Below are positions 19,127 through 29,011 of a stretch of 64,000 nt of DNA, piece by piece. The DNA is from Stentor coeruleus (taxonomy: Eukaryota > Ciliophora > Heterotrichea > Heterotrichida > Stentoridae), in NCBI GenBank assembly GCA_001970955.1, contig MPUH01000163.1:28260-92259 (forward strand), read 5' to 3'. Both the position numbers and the translations under genes were made by a program. The first letter of the stretch is position 1. Each line of letters starts with the position of its first letter. The notes under the pieces were generated by a model that was not told the origin of the DNA, did not search any database, and worked only from the letters and a program-made list of their open reading frames with translations.

Positions 19127-19879
19127 TCAAGAATTGCATCGATTGTCATCTGTTAATGCTATGAACAAATCAATGCCGATTAATTGTTTTTCTCTATCCT
19201 CATCTGTTGACGCTCCTCTCGATAAACTAGGTTGCTGGGTATCAAGGGCAAATGTCCAGAATTCAAGTTTTTTAATATCATCTAATTCTTCCTGTGACAC
19301 CCACTCTACCTTTTGTTGCTCCCAACTAATCAAACCTTCCAAAGTCTTCCTCGCCGAGGAGTGGCTCTGGAATTTTAAAAAACCACACCTTGTATTATTA
19401 TGATAATGGAACTCAATATCTAAAATCCTTGAAGAGTTTTTAAAAAGCTGTCTAATTGACTCAGCTGATTCAAAATCTCCAACTGGAGACAATTTTAATA
19501 TACGTTTTAGGCAATTTTCAGAAGGGATTATTTGTTTCTGTAGACTACTAAGCAGATTTTCGAATTTCTTATGGTCTTTAAAGTGTTTTTGATGTTCTGA
19601 TAAGAATTCGCATGCCTTTTTTGTAAGACCTTCTTGATGAAGAATACTTGCGATATCTTTGATAGCACTTTCTCCACGGTCATTTTGTTTGATGGCTTCA
19701 TGGTAGTAGAATTTTGCCAGTTCTAGATCTTTTTTGAGATACTCCGCCCTTTTTGCTAGGGCGTATGGGGAATTGCCTTTGGGTAGTGGGAGCTTGGATT
19801 CTGAGTCCTTTGAGCATTCTGAAGGGACTGGGTCTGATTGTCTTAAACATATCACAACGGGCTTTGTTTGGGTTTTCAT
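19127..19879 (-). CDS. TPR-like protein with possible RNA-binding-like C-terminal part, unknown function
   Basis: 250 residues. The middle (about 35-115) has helical pairs that look like tetratricopeptide repeats (YALAKRAEYLKKDLELAKFYYHEAI, then DIASILHQEGLTKKACEFL). The part at about 125-200 (LKLSPVGDFESAESIRQLF, CGFLKFQSHSSARKTLEGL) has the look of a degenerate RRM, with G-F-L-K-F in the place of an RNP1 strand. If so, this is a TPR-plus-RRM protein, but both assignments are by eye. The ATG at 19879 is unambiguous, and the frame ends with TGA. Confidence 0.7.
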   Translation of the reverse strand: MKTQTKPVVICLRQSDPVPSECSKDSESKLPLPKGNSPYALAKRAEYLKKDLELAKFYYHEAIKQNDRGESAIKDIASILHQEGLTKKACEFLSEHQKHFKDHKKFENLLSSLQKQIIPSENCLKRILKLSPVGDFESAESIRQLFKNSSRILDIEFHYHNNTRCGFLKFQSHSSARKTLEGLISWEQQKVEWVSQEELDDIKKLEFWTFALDTQQPSLSRGASTDEDREKQLIGIDLFIALTDDNRCNS

Positions 19880-20418
19880 ATGAATAATTAATAAACATTG
19901 TGGTCAGAAACAGGAAAATAAGAGAAAATATGCTGTCGATAACGAATATATATAGAGTTTTTGAGTAAACAAAGAACTTAGCGCATTTCAGAATGAAAAC
20001 TGTTGCTCCTTTTATAAAATCGCCCAACAACTCTAGAATATTAATTTTTAGTATCCTCATATTTTATATCAAATAACTCTTATATAACCCCTATGGGCTT
20101 TCGACCCATTTAATAACATCAAAAAAAAAACTGTATATAAAATCAACACCAAAACTTAAGAAAAAAACTTTTTCCTATTCAACACCTATAAAAAGTACGA
20201 TAAAAATCCTAATCCTATCTTTAAAATACTCTTTCATACAAAACCTCAAAGACTAAAATAAATCTTCCATTGCCAAAATATCAAGAAAAAAACATGTAAA
20301 AAAGCTAAAAACAATTTTTGTGACATAAAAAAGCCTAGAAATTACTATATTCGTTAATAAACCTCAAAAGTCTATAAAGTATCCATTTTATGATAAATTC
20401 CATAAATATCTAAATTAT
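19880..20418. other. Intergenic, no secure gene
   Basis: AT-rich spacer with a C-rich, G-poor part (20100-20300). A hydrophobic open stretch on minus, overlapping the front of the TPR-like gene in another frame (19698-20060), was judged a chance frame. No RNA gene recognised. Confidence 0.5.
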
Positions 20419-21216
20419 TTAAACTAATAAGACCGCATTGATGCAACCATCGTTTTCAGGGTTATTTGTAACTTGAGCATATTTACCCCAAACGACTTTT
20501 CCTCCTTGAGTGACAAGCCCTAAATCTGACACATTAACTTCAATTATCGTACCTTTTGTTATCACTCCAAGAGTTGTATAAAGACCAGATTGAGGATTTT
20601 TTTTAACCCCGATTATATCTAAGAAAAAAGTCGCCTGAAGTTCGGGATGTGTGACATGAGCTTTTTTGAACCGCATCCCTGATGGTCTGATGTATCTTTC
20701 CATTTTAGGGGGTTTTCTAACAAAGTTTTCTCCGACAAAACATGCTTTGTTTATGATTCTCTTCCATACTTTCTTTTGTCTTTTACCACTTTTCACAACT
20801 TGAAACATTTCTTCATCAGTCATTGGTTTAACTTTTGGTATAGGGACACTCCATTTCCCAGCTTTTTCTTTACGTTTCTGCTTGACCATGTTGCTTAAGA
20901 TCTTGGTTTTGTTTGTACCTTCACGATCTAATAGATATGCTGGAACTGCTCCTTCTGGGACTGCATCTTTGTCTGTTGTGTTTACAGCTTTACCATCGTG
21001 AGCTTTTAGGAGCTTCCGCATATGAGCTTTTTCGGTATAGCGTTCTTTGTTGAAAAGCTTAGCTTTAATGCCTCTTAAGGATTGGGCTTTGGTTGAAGTT
21101 TCATGAGCTTCTCGGGCTTCTCGTTTACGCCTGTATAAAGATTACTTCTTGACTGAAGTGTCAAACCTTTCTCCTTCGCGTTTCTGGAAAAGCTCGATAT
21201 ACTCGTTCTGTGGCAT
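20419..21216 (-). CDS. NSA2: NSA2 homologue, 60S ribosome biogenesis factor, one 15-nt intron
   Basis: Splicing out 21131-21145 joins [19 protein letters not shown] to [12 protein letters not shown] and gives 260 residues, the typical length of eukaryotic NSA2. Highly conserved segments are visible: [51 protein letters not shown] and the C-terminal block ending [18 protein letters not shown]2 is a nucleolar protein needed for processing of 27S pre-rRNA and assembly of the large subunit. The ATG is fixed by the conserved first residues. The upstream gene (the dual kinase) ends only 27 nt before this start, so the promoter must be tiny or lie inside the neighbour. Confidence 0.97.
21131..21145 (-). 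other. 15-nt mini-intron (GTAATCTTTATACAG)
   Basis: It interrupts the conserved N-terminal Lys/Arg-rich part of NSA2. Removing it restores the family sequence exactly across the junction. Confidence 0.95.
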
Positions 21217-21243
21217 TATATTAAACCTAAAAAACTACAACTA

Positions 21244-24200
21244 TTAAAACTCTTGAGTTCCAGGTAATCCCTCAACAAACTGTAAAATCTGTCTAAAACT
21301 AGGTCTTTTCTCAGGTCTTTCATCCCAGCATGCCCTAATAAGATCTTTAATCCCATCAGGTACTGTCATCCCTACAGCATTAATATTAGGTCTTTCTCCT
21401 TGTAAAACTTTTAAAGGGATTTCAAAAGAACTCATATTCCTATAAGGAGTATCCCTTGCAGTAATTTCCCATAAAACTATACCAAAAGAATATATATCAG
21501 CAGCAAGTGAATAATCTTGTCCATTTATAACCTCAGGAGCCATCCAATGACATGTTCCCATTTGGATTGTAAGTCGACTTTGAGCTTCTTCAAGTATTCT
21601 AGATATCCCAAAATCAGCAATTTTTACTTGAATATAATCTTTAGAGCATTTTACTTGGTCAATAAGAAGTAAATTTAAACTTTTAAGGTCTCTATGGATG
21701 ATTGGAGGATTTGCCTCATGTAAATATAGCATTCCACGGGCAATATCAATGATCATTTTTGCTTTCTGCGGCCAATGGAGTTGTATTGTTTTTTTCTCAT
21801 GTAAAAGGCTAAATAAAGACCCTCCTGCACAATATTCAGATATAATCATCATTGTTGGATCTACACATGCACACATAAAAAGAACAAGATTTGGATGTCT
21901 GATTTTAACCATAGCACTAACTTCTCTTTGGAATTCTTGGACTATATTTTTCCCTAAACATTCTTGTTTCATAACCTTTACAGCAACTGGAGTTCTTTTA
22001 AATTGCCCATGGTAGACAATACAACTAGCTCCACTACCAAGAATATCCCCAAGTTTTATGTCAGTTTGTGATACAAGCCACCTTTTTTCAATGAAAAAAA
22101 CCTTTTCATGTTGTGGTTTAGTTTTTGGGGACTGGATTTTTGCTAGGTCGTCTATAGAATTTGAATTTTTATGGATTTTTAATGGGCTTTTTATAAGGTT
22201 TTGGTTAGGTTGAGGGTTTTGGATTATATCTGATTTTTTTACGATTATATCAGGTAAAGGGTAATTGAATATTATTTCAGGTATTAGGCTTTTTGGAAGA
22301 TTTGGCTGAGGGTTTGATATTGGATTAGATTTTTTAGTGTTTTTATTAGACAATTGGAATAGAGGGTTTGGCACAGGGAGGGTGCTAGTTTTTAATAGAC
22401 TCGAAGGGTTTGGTTTTATGTTTTGAGGGTTAGGGGTATTAAGAATACCAGTTGCATGCAAACTTGGTGCACTTGGGGAAGGAGCATTATTTTCATTTAA
22501 ACCTGTATTAGGTAAACTTGGTGCACTTGGAGAAGGAATATTATTTCCATTTAAACATGTATTAGGTAAACTTGGTGCACTTGGAGAAGGAATATTATGT
22601 CCATTTAAACCTGTATCAGGTAAACTTGGTGCACTTGGTTCTAATATTTTATAATCAGCCAAAACCTTATTTTCAGGATAATCTTTCTTATGATTTTGCA
22701 TATCTAATTCTATAGAATCATTCTCTTTACTTTTTATAAACTGTTTTTTCTGGTCATTTTGGTTGTTAAAAAACTCTCCTGCACTTTTACCCATTTTATT
22801 AGTAGGGGTTTGTGACATCCCTTTATTTTCCGCAAACTCATATTCATAATTTCCAAAAAAATCATCTTTAAAATCATCAAATTGCATTATAGGCATTTTA
22901 AATTTGAGTATATTTAAAGATTGATATGAATCAGCTTTAAAAACAGGATTTTTCATACTCAGCTCATTAAGTCTATTAACAAACTCTTGAATCTCATTAT
23001 TTCCCCCTGTTTTCTTTATAAAATCTATCAAATTTTCACATTCTTCTATAAGTTGTATAGTTAAAAATCTGTTTATATTTGGTAAAATTGCATTACCCAT
23101 AGCAAGTCCTTCACATATTCTCACAATTTTCCCTAAATATCCTATAAAATCTTCAATATTCACGCATTTGATTTGATCTTTCCAACTAGGTGAAGTTCCT
23201 GTTTTTATATGAAGATTGATTTTTCCAAGTAATGTTCTTGATAACTGTCGTATTAGTCCTAAAAAATACTCACAAAACTCAGAATCTTCAAGGTTTTTAG
23301 GGTTGTTGGCCCATATTAAGAGAATATTTTCTAAAGATTTTGTGAAAAGGTTATAAAAAGTGTTGTTAGGAAGAGATACAAGTAGTTTTTGAATGATAAT
23401 TAAGGATTTTAAAGTAATTATAGTGAAGTTTTTCGGTGCTGAGGAGATTAATTGGAAAATAGTTGGGATTTTTTCAGGTTGGGTATGTGAGGAAAATATA
23501 AGTTGCTGTAGATAAAAAGGATCTGGTTCACAAGGGTCTTTGGTTAATATACTTTTAACACAAGCTTTTACCGAATACTTAACACAAAACACCCTAATTT
23601 CTGTACTTTTAAAGAAAAAAGGTAGTGTAGGTATTTTTTTATTAACAATCATATTAAGAATTCTCCTAGGCAAAGGTCTCTCATCAGGGTTAGTTTCTAA
23701 GCACATATTAATCATCTCAAGAACATGCTCTGAAACCAGATTATTAATACTATTCCCCCCAAAAGGATAATCCCTATATACCAAATAATAAAGTAAACAT
23801 CCTAATCCCCATATATCATATTTACTATAATCAATCCCATCAAAACTTTCAGGTGGGCGTAAGACCGGATGATTAATATTTTTCATATTAAAAGCTGAAC
23901 CTTTTTTCTTATAATCATCAACCCTTAAAGATCTCTCAAAACCCCCAATTTTAAATATAAATTTCTCATCGATCCATATATTCATCGGACTTAGATCTCT
24001 ATGTATAATCCCATTATCGTTTATTTTAATAACCCCTAAAAGAATATCTTTGAAAATATATAAAATTTGCTCTTCTGTAAGCTCATGGGTTTTCATAAAA
24101 TCTTTTAAAGTCCCATTTTCGTAATATTCTAGTTTTACCAAGCCTAGGTTTAAGTTTTTTGATAAGAAATTATCATATAAAGTTGCTATATGTAAATCAG

Positions 24201-24399
24201 AAGGGATAAGTTTTTGATTTGTAATAGATTGATAGTAAAGGTATTGAAGTTGAGGAGTTGAAGTTGGAATAGCTCTGATAAGTGATTTTTGATTGTTGGA
24301 ATCACTTAGGTAAGTAGAGTAAATTGGGTTTTGGCTGAGGAGTTTAGATATGGTTAGGTTTCCTGTAGGAAAAGGTAAGCTTTGAGATGGAGTTAGCAT
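21244..24399 (-). CDS. Two-kinase protein: N-terminal degenerate kinase, Pro-rich repeats, C-terminal TKL kinase
   Basis: 1051 residues. The first kinase-like domain (about 10-260) has HRDLSPMN near 133, but the DFG site reads GGF, so metal binding is probably lost. Its look is closest to NAK/AAK-type or NEK-like kinases. A helical middle region (about 270-480) and a low-complexity linker follow. The linker carries four copies of an approximately 20-residue unit containing PSAPSLP (about 585-660). The C-terminal kinase (about 775-1040) is intact: GSGASCIVYHG glycine loop, AVKVMK lysine, HRDLKSLN, ADFG and GTCHWMAPE, ending with a TKL-type WDERPEKRPSF block. The active kinase may be controlled by the pseudokinase. 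The gene is divergent from EMC7. Confidence 0.9.
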   Translation of the reverse strand: MLTPSQSLPFPTGNLTISKLLSQNPIYSTYLSDSNNQKSLIRAIPTSTPQLQYLYYQSITNQKLIPSDLHIATLYDNFLSKNLNLGLVKLEYYENGTLKDFMKTHELTEEQILYIFKDILLGVIKINDNGIIHRDLSPMNIWIDEKFIFKIGGFERSLRVDDYKKKGSAFNMKNINHPVLRPPESFDGIDYSKYDIWGLGCLLYYLVYRDYPFGGNSINNLVSEHVLEMINMCLETNPDERPLPRRILNMIVNKKIPTLPFFFKSTEIRVFCVKYSVKACVKSILTKDPCEPDPFYLQQLIFSSHTQPEKIPTIFQLISSAPKNFTIITLKSLIIIQKLLVSLPNNTFYNLFTKSLENILLIWANNPKNLEDSEFCEYFLGLIRQLSRTLLGKINLHIKTGTSPSWKDQIKCVNIEDFIGYLGKIVRICEGLAMGNAILPNINRFLTIQLIEECENLIDFIKKTGGNNEIQEFVNRLNELSMKNPVFKADSYQSLNILKFKMPIMQFDDFKDDFFGNYEYEFAENKGMSQTPTNKMGKSAGEFFNNQNDQKKQFIKSKENDSIELDMQNHKKDYPENKVLADYKILEPSAPSLPDTGLNGHNIPSPSAPSLPNTCLNGNNIPSPSAPSLPNTGLNENNAPSPSAPSLHATGILNTPNPQNIKPNPSSLLKTSTLPVPNPLFQLSNKNTKKSNPISNPQPNLPKSLIPEIIFNYPLPDIIVKKSDIIQNPQPNQNLIKSPLKIHKNSNSIDDLAKIQSPKTKPQHEKVFFIEKRWLVSQTDIKLGDILGSGASCIVYHGQFKRTPVAVKVMKQECLGKNIVQEFQREVSAMVKIRHPNLVLFMCACVDPTMMIISEYCAGGSLFSLLHEKKTIQLHWPQKAKMIIDIARGMLYLHEANPPIIHRDLKSLNLLLIDQVKCSKDYIQVKIADFGISRILEEAQSRLTIQMGTCHWMAPEVINGQDYSLAADIYSFGIVLWEITARDTPYRNMSSFEIPLKVLQGERPNINAVGMTVPDGIKDLIRACWDERPEKRPSFRQILQFVEGLPGTQEF
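22440..22645 (-). repeat. Tandem coding minisatellite, ~60-nt unit, about four copies
   Basis: The string AAACTTGGTGCACTTGG recurs about every 60 nt. Each unit codes for roughly 20 residues with PSPSAPSLP at the core and a variable GLNGNN part. Copies differ at a few positions, so they are not fresh. The unit is a multiple of three, so copy-number change would preserve the frame. Confidence 0.85.
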
Positions 24400-24758
24400 A
24401 CTTAAGTTGATTTTATATTGTTTTTAGAAGATTAAGAGGTTTTTAAGGTTTATAAGAGAAAATCTTTTTAGGATTTAGAAAACAAAGAGTTTTATATAAC
24501 GGGCTAATAATTATCTGATTATTAAAATGATAACTTGTATATTAGTTTATCATAAAAATCTTATACAAAAAAATCTAATAAAACTTATTTCAAACTGAAA
24601 CTCTATATATCTAGTTTTTTCCTACTATAATCTTATCATCATATCCAAATTCCCTAAACTTATATTCCATAACAACCTCATCATAAACCTTTTATCCTTA
24701 TTTTTATTTCCATCTTACAATATTCTTAACTATATTAAAATACAAGCCATTGTTATTA
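24400..24758. promoter_or_regulatory. Shared upstream region of the dual kinase and EMC7
   Basis: About 360 nt between two divergent starts. The half nearest EMC7 (24600-24745) is C-containing and G-poor on plus. No open frame was seen. That it acts as a bidirectional promoter is inferred from position. Confidence 0.45.
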
Positions 24759-25295
24759 ATGTTCATATATCTAATCCTCGGCCTCGCTTTTTCAGCTAGT
24801 ATTACAGGTGAAGTCTTTGGTCCTAAAAACCCTGCCGAGAAGAAATTCTGGAATCCTTTAAGCGTAAATATTCATTTAAATGGGTATAAAACAACCTATT
24901 TAGATGCTTCAAACTCTTTTGTATTCCATAATGTTCCAGATGGTATATATGTTTTAGAAGTTTTAGATCACAAACATTATTATAAAACTATTGTTCTTGA
25001 AGTCTTAGGGGAAAATGTTGTTGCTAGAGACTCAAACATATTTAAAGGAGAAAGAATTGTATATCCTTTACGTATGCAAGCAGAAAAAAGACATGTTTAC
25101 TTTGAAGAAAGGGAAGCGTTTTCTATTATGAGTATTTTTATGAATCCTATGCTACTTATGACTGGGTTTATGTTGGCTGTAGCTTTTTTGATGCCAAAGA
25201 TGAAGATGGATCCTGAACAGATGCAGGAGATGAAAGATATGCAGAAACAGATGAATTCAGGATGGATGAGCTCGTTGTTGTCGCCACCAAGCTAG
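24759..25295 (+). CDS. EMC7: EMC7, subunit of the ER membrane protein complex
   Basis: 178 residues from the ATG at 24759; an in-frame TTG lies three codons upstream. A signal peptide (MFIYLILGLAFSA) is followed by a beta-sandwich lumenal domain (about 14-115) with the pattern SFVFHNVPDGIYVLEV typical of EMC7. A membrane span (about 128-148, preceded by FMNPMLLMTG) and a short cytoplasmic tail with MDPEQMQEMKDMQKQMN follow. The EMC inserts and stabilises multi-pass membrane proteins, and EMC7 is a peripheral lumenal subunit with one span. Size and order match the family. Confidence 0.93.
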   Translation: MFIYLILGLAFSASITGEVFGPKNPAEKKFWNPLSVNIHLNGYKTTYLDASNSFVFHNVPDGIYVLEVLDHKHYYKTIVLEVLGENVVARDSNIFKGERIVYPLRMQAEKRHVYFEEREAFSIMSIFMNPMLLMTGFMLAVAFLMPKMKMDPEQMQEMKDMQKQMNSGWMSSLLSPPS

Positions 25296-26117
25296 ATAGG
25301 AAATATTAGTTTTTTATAAGAGATTTGATGAGTTTTAGTTTTTTGGTTGGAAATTGGGAAGAAGATGAATGTTTTTAAGGAAAATAAGAGTTTTTGTTCA
25401 TGATGGGAGGAAAAAAAGATTTTTTTGGGAAATATATCGATTTTTATGCAGATTTGTCAAGAAAATTATGTTAATAATTAATTTTTGTAATATTAATAGA
25501 AAATCTACTTGTTGAAATGGTGAAAGAAAAAAGGTAAGATATTGGATGAAAAATAGGAAATTTATTATTTTATTGATTTCTTAGGAATTTACTCAAAAAC
25601 AAATCGAAAAGATGTGTAATATTGAAAGATTAACTATGATAATCATTATAAGCAATAAACATTTGATATCCAGTTATATCTTGAAAACTCAAAAAAATAG
25701 ATCACCATAGGATCGTCGATTTTTTACAAATTAGAACCCTAATAGCTATTATTACCAAAGCTAAACAGTAACCAAAATATTTAAAATTAATAATCACAAA
25801 TCATCTAAATAATTATATAAAATTACCTTTAAAATTTCTACATCAACACATCTTTCAAAACAAATTTAGCTAATTTTTATATTAAAATCAATTCATTACT
25901 ATAAATATATTTATTTCTCTTATAAATTCTCATTATACCATAAAAAAAAACCTATCCTAATCTTTCTAATAAATTACCCTAACAAACTCATCCTATTTTT
26001 CTAAACCCACTCATAAACTAAAATAAAAAATTCTTATCTAATCACCTAAAATCTCCATTCAAAATCCTCCCTTCATACAAAATTCCCTTTTATTATAATA
26101 AATAAAACCTCACGCAC
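25296..26117. other. Intergenic, no gene seen
   Basis: The first part (25300-25560) is G-rich and C-poor on plus, and the second (25690-26110) is C-containing and nearly G-free. The switch lies near 25600-25680. No open frame, RNA gene or repeat was recognised. Confidence 0.6.
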
Positions 26118-27794
26118 ATGAAATTATTACGTTCAAGTGCTCAAAGGTTGTTTTCTTTCAAAAATGTTGACATAAAGTTTCATCAAGACAGTCGTTTAGC
26201 AATCTTCAAAGGTATATCCAGACTAAATGATGCTGTCAAAATAACTTTAGGTCCAAAAGTAATCATAATATAGGGTAGCAATGTAGCTCTAGAATATGAA
26301 CTTGGTCCTCCAAAAATCACAAAAGATGGGGTGACAGTTGCTAAGCATATAGAATTTCTTAATGCTTGGGAAGATGTTGGGGCGAAAATCATAAAATTCC
26401 CTGCTAATGAATCTAATGTTCATGCTGGTGATGGGACTACTACAGCTACTATATTAACAACTCATATATTAGCAGAAGGATTAAAACAGTTAGAAAAAGG
26501 TTATCATCCAGTTTTAGTTAAAGAAGGTCTAGTAAAAGCTGCAGAAATAGTTGACAAGTATTTACAAGAAAAATCAATCCCTGTGACGAGCGAAAGCGAG
26601 TTGAACTCTATATGCAACATAGCTTGTAACAATGATAAGAAAATGGCTGATCTCATCCTCCATGGTATTCTAACAACCGGCCGTGATGGAGCTTTTCTAG
26701 TCGAAGAAGGTAATTCTCTAGAAGACCGGCTAACTGTAACTATTATAAAGGTATCAGATGGTTTTATTGTCCAAAGAGGTTTAGCATCTGAAATGTTTAG
26801 TCTAACAGAATCAGAGTATTAAAAACATAGGTTGAAATTAGAAAACCCATTAGTTCTCGTAGGTTCCTATAGATTTCATGAGCTTTCATCAATTCTTTCA
26901 ATATTAGATTATGCTAAAAAAAACAATCGTAGTTTATTAATCGCAGGTGAAGATATTGATAAAGAAGTACTTAGCACTTTGATTTTAAATAAAGAAAAAT
27001 CTGAACTTAACTGTTGTGCAATTAATTTCCCAGGTGAAAACAATTACATGTTCTTAGAAGATTTAGCAGGTTTTACAGGGGCAAAGCTTATAAACCCACA
27101 CACAATCCAAGACCTTAGCCCAGAATATTTAGGTAGTTGTGGCCGAGTTCATGTTGATAATATGAAATCCACATTTATTCAAGGCCATGGGGATCTTTCA
27201 GTAAGAAAAGCTCAAATCCGAAGCGAAATGGCTGAAGAAACAGATAGTATGACATTAAGTGTACTTAAAGAACGTTTACAAAGATTATCAGGTAAAATGG
27301 CTGTATTTGAAATTGGTTTATTAGGAGGGAAAATTGCTATGGCTGAAAGACGTGATAGAATAATAGACAGTCTAAACTCAGTCAAAACCGCAGTTAAAGA
27401 AGGTTTCTTACCTGGAGGAGGTATTGCTTTATACAATTCATCTAAAATTTTATCTAAAGTTCGTTATAACAATGAACATGATATTGGTATTAGAATATTA
27501 CAAGAAGCTTTAAAAGTCCCATTAAGTCTTATAGCTCGAACCTCATCTTTAGGTATATCTTCAATTGACACTATATGGTCAAGTCAAGATGAAGAATTCG
27601 GTATTGATGCTAATAAAGGGATTTTTTGCAATGTTGTTGATAATGGAATTATTGATAGCACTGGGGTTATTAGACAAGCTGTTAGGACTGCAGTATCAGT
27701 ATCTCAGATGATTTTAGCTACATCAGCAGTTATTGTTAAATCAAAAAGATATGTCCCAACAAAACTTAAAGGTTATAAGAAGGAGATTTTTTAA
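26118..27794 (+). CDS. HSP60: Divergent mitochondrial HSP60/chaperonin-60, two 15-nt introns
   Basis: Splicing out 26259-26273 and 26816-26830 gives 548 residues. The N-terminus (MKLLRSSAQRLFSF) is basic and amphipathic, fitting a mitochondrial targeting peptide. Group I chaperonin motifs are present: PPKITKDGVTVAK, GDGTTTAT, the ERRDRIIDSLNSVKTAVKEG block and LPGGGIAL. It is unusually divergent in the apical domain, where the usual GYISPYF-like motif reads QRGLASEMF, and it lacks the Gly-Gly-Met tail. It is therefore probably a paralogue rather than the main HSP60. The ATP-site residues near GDGTT and GGG look intact, so an active chaperonin subunit is possible. Confidence 0.9.
26259..26273 (+). 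other. 15-nt mini-intron (GTAATCATAATATAG)
   Basis: It lies between GPK and GSNV in the conserved first ATP-site loop of HSP60. If retained it adds a TAG stop. Confidence 0.95.
26816..26830 (+). other. 15-nt mini-intron (GTATTAAAAACATAG)
   Basis: It lies in the HSP60 apical-domain region. Removal turns TCA GAG TAT TAA into an open TCA GAG TTG AAA. A is at position 10. Confidence 0.93.
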
Positions 27795-27849
27795 GGTTAT
27801 TTTTATTGAATATTTGAAATAGGAAGATAATGTAAAATTAGGTAAGAAA

Positions 27850-28545
27850 ATGGACTATTTTAAAGACTTGTCCCCTGTGAACTCTAAAATTAAGATATCC
27901 AAAGATCATATTGTAGAGACTAGATATGCTTCTTATGAGAGGGCTAATGATTATATTAAGCATATTACGAAAGTGTTTGATACAACATTGCAGAAATCTG
28001 CGGAATATGACTCATCATGTGTGGAAAGTCTGAATTTCAAAGCAAAACTACCACAAATTGATGGGAAGTATAAAATTTCTTGCTTCCCTAATGTGCATAT
28101 AAGTAAAGAGATTACAAATAAAATCGCTATGATTAATGCTTACTGCAATTTGTCGGAACTTAAAATCTCCAAGTCAAAATTCAGACCTAAGTCGACGATA
28201 TTTTCTGATCCACCTTTGCCGAAAAAGTCCCCAGAGAAGGAATATCATGTGAATTATACGAGTAGATCAAAAAACTATTGCCATAAATGCAATTATTCTG
28301 AAACCAACTGCCAATGTCGTAGCCTCTCCCCCAAACTGAAAAATTATTTCCCTGTGCCAAAAATCCCCCTTTCTCCAAAACTTGTTAGAAAAATCGACAC
28401 AAAACCTCCATTTGTCATTCGGTCCATGAACAACTCCCATCTTCTTATTAACAAAAAGAAAAAAAACTTTTTCTCCCAAAGCCTTGAAGACCAATCCCCA
28501 TCAATAAGCCCAGTTAAATTCAAAACTTTCTCTAGTGATTATTAA
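27850..28545 (+). CDS. Basic protein of unknown function with a Cys cluster
   Basis: 231 residues starting 55 nt after the HSP60 stop. The protein is Lys/Ser/Pro-rich. One cluster, YCHKCNYSETNCQC (about 137-150), could bind a metal, and several SPK/SPVK sites could be phosphorylated. No membrane span or signal peptide. I do not recognise the family. The very short gap to HSP60 on the same strand is notable. Confidence 0.7.
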   Translation: MDYFKDLSPVNSKIKISKDHIVETRYASYERANDYIKHITKVFDTTLQKSAEYDSSCVESLNFKAKLPQIDGKYKISCFPNVHISKEITNKIAMINAYCNLSELKISKSKFRPKSTIFSDPPLPKKSPEKEYHVNYTSRSKNYCHKCNYSETNCQCRSLSPKLKNYFPVPKIPLSPKLVRKIDTKPPFVIRSMNNSHLLINKKKKNFFSQSLEDQSPSISPVKFKTFSSDY

Positions 28546-29011
28546 ATAAAACATAAAAAAAACATGATTTAAATACTAAAATGCACTCACAATTATGCTC
28601 CAAAAAATTTATAATAAACAAAATACAGAGATATTAAAAAATATAACCCATATCCTGCAAATTCTGCACAAAAATATACAAAAACAAGTTTCTTTTTTAG
28701 AACCATTAGAAAAATACCACTTAGAAGCCTTATAATATAAATAATATTAAACGACTACAACTTAAAAAATATTTTTTAACTTTTTTTTGGGATTAAGTTT
28801 TCCATTATTTTATCAAAAATATCATAAACCATCATCAAAAAGTATCAAATACCCACAATTTTTAATATTTTTTTTAAGCTACCTATTATTAAGATTAATA
28901 TAATGAAAACTATAATAATTATTTTATGAATAGAAGTAGATAAGGATTATATTGAATAATGATTTTGAGTAAGTTTTAATATAAGATTTAAATTAAAGTA
29001 TATAATATTAT
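28546..29011. other. Intergenic, no gene seen
   Basis: AT-rich spacer with long T runs (28760-28890). TATAATATTAT directly precedes the ATG at 29012. No RNA gene recognised. Confidence 0.6.

Noticed and set aside
19698-20060. Minus frame with a hydrophobic front overlapping the TPR-like gene
   Set aside because: It overlaps a better-supported gene in another frame, and no intron joins the two.
26820-26831. TAA inside the HSP60 gene as a sign of an altered genetic code or a pseudogene
   Set aside because: A 15-nt intron (26816-26830) with all expected features removes it, and the same holds for the stop near 26271.
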